From: an uncultured Lachnospiraceae bacterium
GTDB taxonomy: Bacteria > Bacillota > Clostridia > Lachnospirales > Lachnospiraceae
Direction: 5' to 3'
NCBI GenBank assembly: GCA_934351835.1
Contig: CAKRJP010000017.1
Location: 1 to 54,110, forward strand
Length of the DNA stretch: 54,110 nt
A program made the position numbers and the translations under genes. Positions 52,696 to 54,110 of this stretch are shown piece after piece; positions within the stretch are counted from its first letter, which is position 1, and every line of letters starts with the position of its first letter. The notes beneath the pieces were generated by a model that was given only the letters and a program-made list of their open reading frames with translations, did no database searches and was not told where the DNA came from.

Positions 52696-53694
52696 ATGAA
52701 AGTCAGCATTCGCAAGATCAGTGAACTTACGGGATTTTCGCCGGCGACAGTATCAAATGCGCTGAACCATAAGCGTGGTGTGAATAAAGAGACATCGGAT
52801 AAGATTCTGCAGGTTGCACAGGAACTGGGATACCGCACGGAAGAGAAGATCAAGAAGATACGTTTTGTTATTTTCAGAAGAAATGGCAAGATCATCGATG
52901 ACAGCCCGTTTTATCCCGCAGTGATAGAAGGAGTTGAGCGTCAGGCGAGACGCCTGGGTTACGAGACCGTCTTCTGCAGACTGGACATCAGAGATGCAGA
53001 GTATGAGCAACAGATTGATGAGATTCTGGCAGATACTGAGAGTGCGATCGTCTTGCTGGGAACAGAGATGCTGGAGGAAGATCTGATGGCGTTTGTATCG
53101 GCAGATAACCGCATAATCCTTCTGGATGGCTGGAGTGATATTCATGCATTCGACAGTGTTCTGATCAGTAATACGGATTCGGTTGCCCGTGCGATGGAGT
53201 ATCTGGTACAGAAAGGGCATCGTGAGATCGGCTATATCCAGGGAGATTTCCGGGTGCAGGATTTCAGGTATCGTGAGATCGGATACCGCAGGATTATGGG
53301 ACAGCATGGTCTGGAAGTGAGGCCGGAATATATAGCGACGGTAGGGACCCGTATTGAGAGTGCCTATGCCGGCATGAAAGAATACTTACAGAATAATCCA
53401 AAGCTGCCGACAGCGTTTGTGGCAGATAATGATATTATCGCGATCGGTGCCATGAGGGCATTAAAAGAAGATGGATATAAGATCCCGGATGACGTATCGA
53501 TCATAGGATTTGATAATATTGCATTTGGAGCAGTATCGGATCCGCCGTTAACCACGGTGGGTGTATACAAACATGAGATGGGAGAGGTTGCGGTCAGAGA
53601 ACTGGCAATGTCTATGGACAACCCGAGGAAAGCCAAGATTAAATTACAGGTAGGAACTTCTTTTGTAGAACGAGGCAGTGTAAAAGAAAGATAA
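52696..53694 (+). CDS. LacI-family transcriptional regulator
   Basis: 332 residues, normal length. Helix-turn-helix IRKISELTGFSPATVSNALN at residues 5-24, hinge to ~60, then periplasmic-binding-protein domain with FYPAVIEGVERQARRLGY, VQKGHREIGYIQGD and DVSIIGFDNIAFGAVSDPPLTTV. Ribosome site GGGAGAGGAGG. Immediately upstream of a transketolase gene with a palindromic operator; likely its repressor or activator by sugar signal. Confidence 0.93.
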   Translation: MKVSIRKISELTGFSPATVSNALNHKRGVNKETSDKILQVAQELGYRTEEKIKKIRFVIFRRNGKIIDDSPFYPAVIEGVERQARRLGYETVFCRLDIRDAEYEQQIDEILADTESAIVLLGTEMLEEDLMAFVSADNRIILLDGWSDIHAFDSVLISNTDSVARAMEYLVQKGHREIGYIQGDFRVQDFRYREIGYRRIMGQHGLEVRPEYIATVGTRIESAYAGMKEYLQNNPKLPTAFVADNDIIAIGAMRALKEDGYKIPDDVSIIGFDNIAFGAVSDPPLTTVGVYKHEMGEVAVRELAMSMDNPRKAKIKLQVGTSFVERGSVKER

Positions 53695-53739
53695 AGTGTT
53701 ATGTGAACGAATGTGAACGTTTACATAACACTATTTTTA
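53695..53739 (+). terminator. Terminator with an operator-like core
   Basis: AGTGTTATGT (53695-53704) / ACATAACACT (53723-53732), then ATTTTTAT. Inside it TGTGAACGTTTACA (53712-53725) is a near palindrome of LacI-operator type, and ATGTGAACG is directly repeated at 53701-53709 and 53711-53719. Confidence 0.75.
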
Positions 53740-53862
53740 TACCATTTTGTGCGAAATGCTAAAAGAAAGCAATGAAAAACAGCTGTTAGGGAATGTTTTT
53801 GATCCTTGTTTTGTACATTTGAACGAAAAGCAAAATATATAAACAAAAATATAAAAATTTAC

Positions 53863-53890
53863 TTGAAATATTTATATAAACGTTTATAAT
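53863..53890 (+). promoter_or_regulatory. Promoter and LacI-type operator of the transketolase genes
   Basis: TTGAAA (53863-53868), 16-base spacer, TATAAT (53885-53890). A perfect 14-bp palindrome TATAAACGTTTATA with central CG (53875-53888) covers the spacer and -10 box, as expected of a repressor site for the LacI protein encoded just upstream. Confidence 0.8.
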
Positions 53891-53943
53891 AAAAGCATAA
53901 ACAAGTTAAGCGTACACAATGCAAAAGCAAGAGGTGAAAGAGT

Positions 53944-54110
53944 ATGGAAAATTTGAAAGCATTAGCTTACGAATTAAGAGAAGATGTAATGGATATCATC
54001 ATGTCAGGCAAGGCAGGACATATTGGTGGTGACATGAGTGTTATGGAGATATTAACAGAGATCTATTTTGATCAGATGAATATCAGCCCTGAGAATATGG
54101 ATGATCCAAA
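53944..54110 (+). CDS. Transketolase, N-terminal subunit (cut by window end)
   Basis: First 55 residues only; the gene continues beyond the window. Ribosome site AGAGGTG, ATG at 53944. LKALAYELREDVMDIIMSGKAGHIGGDMSVMEILTEIYF matches the N-terminal thiamine-pyrophosphate domain of the split transketolases common in Firmicutes (His of GHIGG). A C-terminal subunit gene is expected next. The controlled promoter suggests sugar-specific use rather than the housekeeping pentose phosphate pathway. Confidence 0.85.
   Translation, partial: MENLKALAYELREDVMDIIMSGKAGHIGGDMSVMEILTEIYFDQMNISPENMDDP

Noticed and set aside
53875..53888. CcpA cre site
   Set aside because: The central AAACGTTT fits loosely, but the outer TG/CA of cre are TA/TA here and a LacI-type gene is adjacent; local control is more likely, although CcpA is not excluded.

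Overview
The window reads as chromosomal DNA of an anaerobic, endospore-forming Firmicute, most likely a gut Lachnospiraceae (Dorea/Blautia/Mediterraneibacter-like). The grounds are the low to moderate G+C, strong AGGAGG ribosome sites, sporulation genes (spmA, spmB, a YaaT/RicT-like gene), a GlgC+GlgD pair, a selenocysteine formate dehydrogenase and several small proteins of types common in that family. The species assignment is inference. No rRNA, tRNA, CRISPR array, transposase or prophage gene was seen.

Layout. 1-402: two tandem copies of a hairpin-rich non-coding repeat. 403-1849: a DUF4367-like membrane protein and a small secreted protein. 1850-2291: gene-free stretch with hairpins, a terminator and candidate operators. 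2292-9125: a tight seven-gene operon made of a LacI-type regulator fused to a PfkB sugar kinase, a ribokinase, a nucleoside hydrolase and a complete ECF transporter (S, T, A1, A2). It reads as a nucleoside uptake, cleavage and ribose phosphorylation system and is the best candidate here for a poorly described system. 9225-11431: TSCPD protein, MTA/SAH nucleosidase and an unknown membrane protein. 11528-16218: a yaaO-holB-yaaT-yabB type housekeeping operon with a guanylate-kinase-like gene in the slot that tmk occupies in Bacillus. 16351-17709: an SLC13/ArsB-type permease.

17782-26110 is a formate module: fdhD, an fdhA read through an in-frame UGA as selenocysteine with a bSECIS-like hairpin, a NuoF-fragment/GltD-like flavoprotein, focA and a PucR-type regulator. 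A 22-bp motif is shared between the regulator promoter and the fdh upstream region. 26192-30509: argF, rsmI and a YbhJ-like aconitase-family hydratase. 30676-33147: an ECF sigma factor and a membrane-anchored beta-propeller protein. 33148-36075: spmA and spmB arranged divergently, and a DUF885 metallopeptidase-like protein. 36184-39174: a MobB-like protein without P-loop and a short UvrA paralogue. 39278-42956: glgD, glgC and glf.

43155-46675: rpmG, secE, nusG, rplK, rplA, the L10 leader, rplJ and rplL, ending in a terminator with no rpoBC behind it. 46742-52536: an Xre regulator divergent from an MFS transporter, a CocE/NonD hydrolase and an APC permease, probably an import-hydrolyse-exchange cassette. 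52696-54110: a LacI regulator followed by a palindromic operator over a promoter and the start of a split transketolase gene, cut by the window end.
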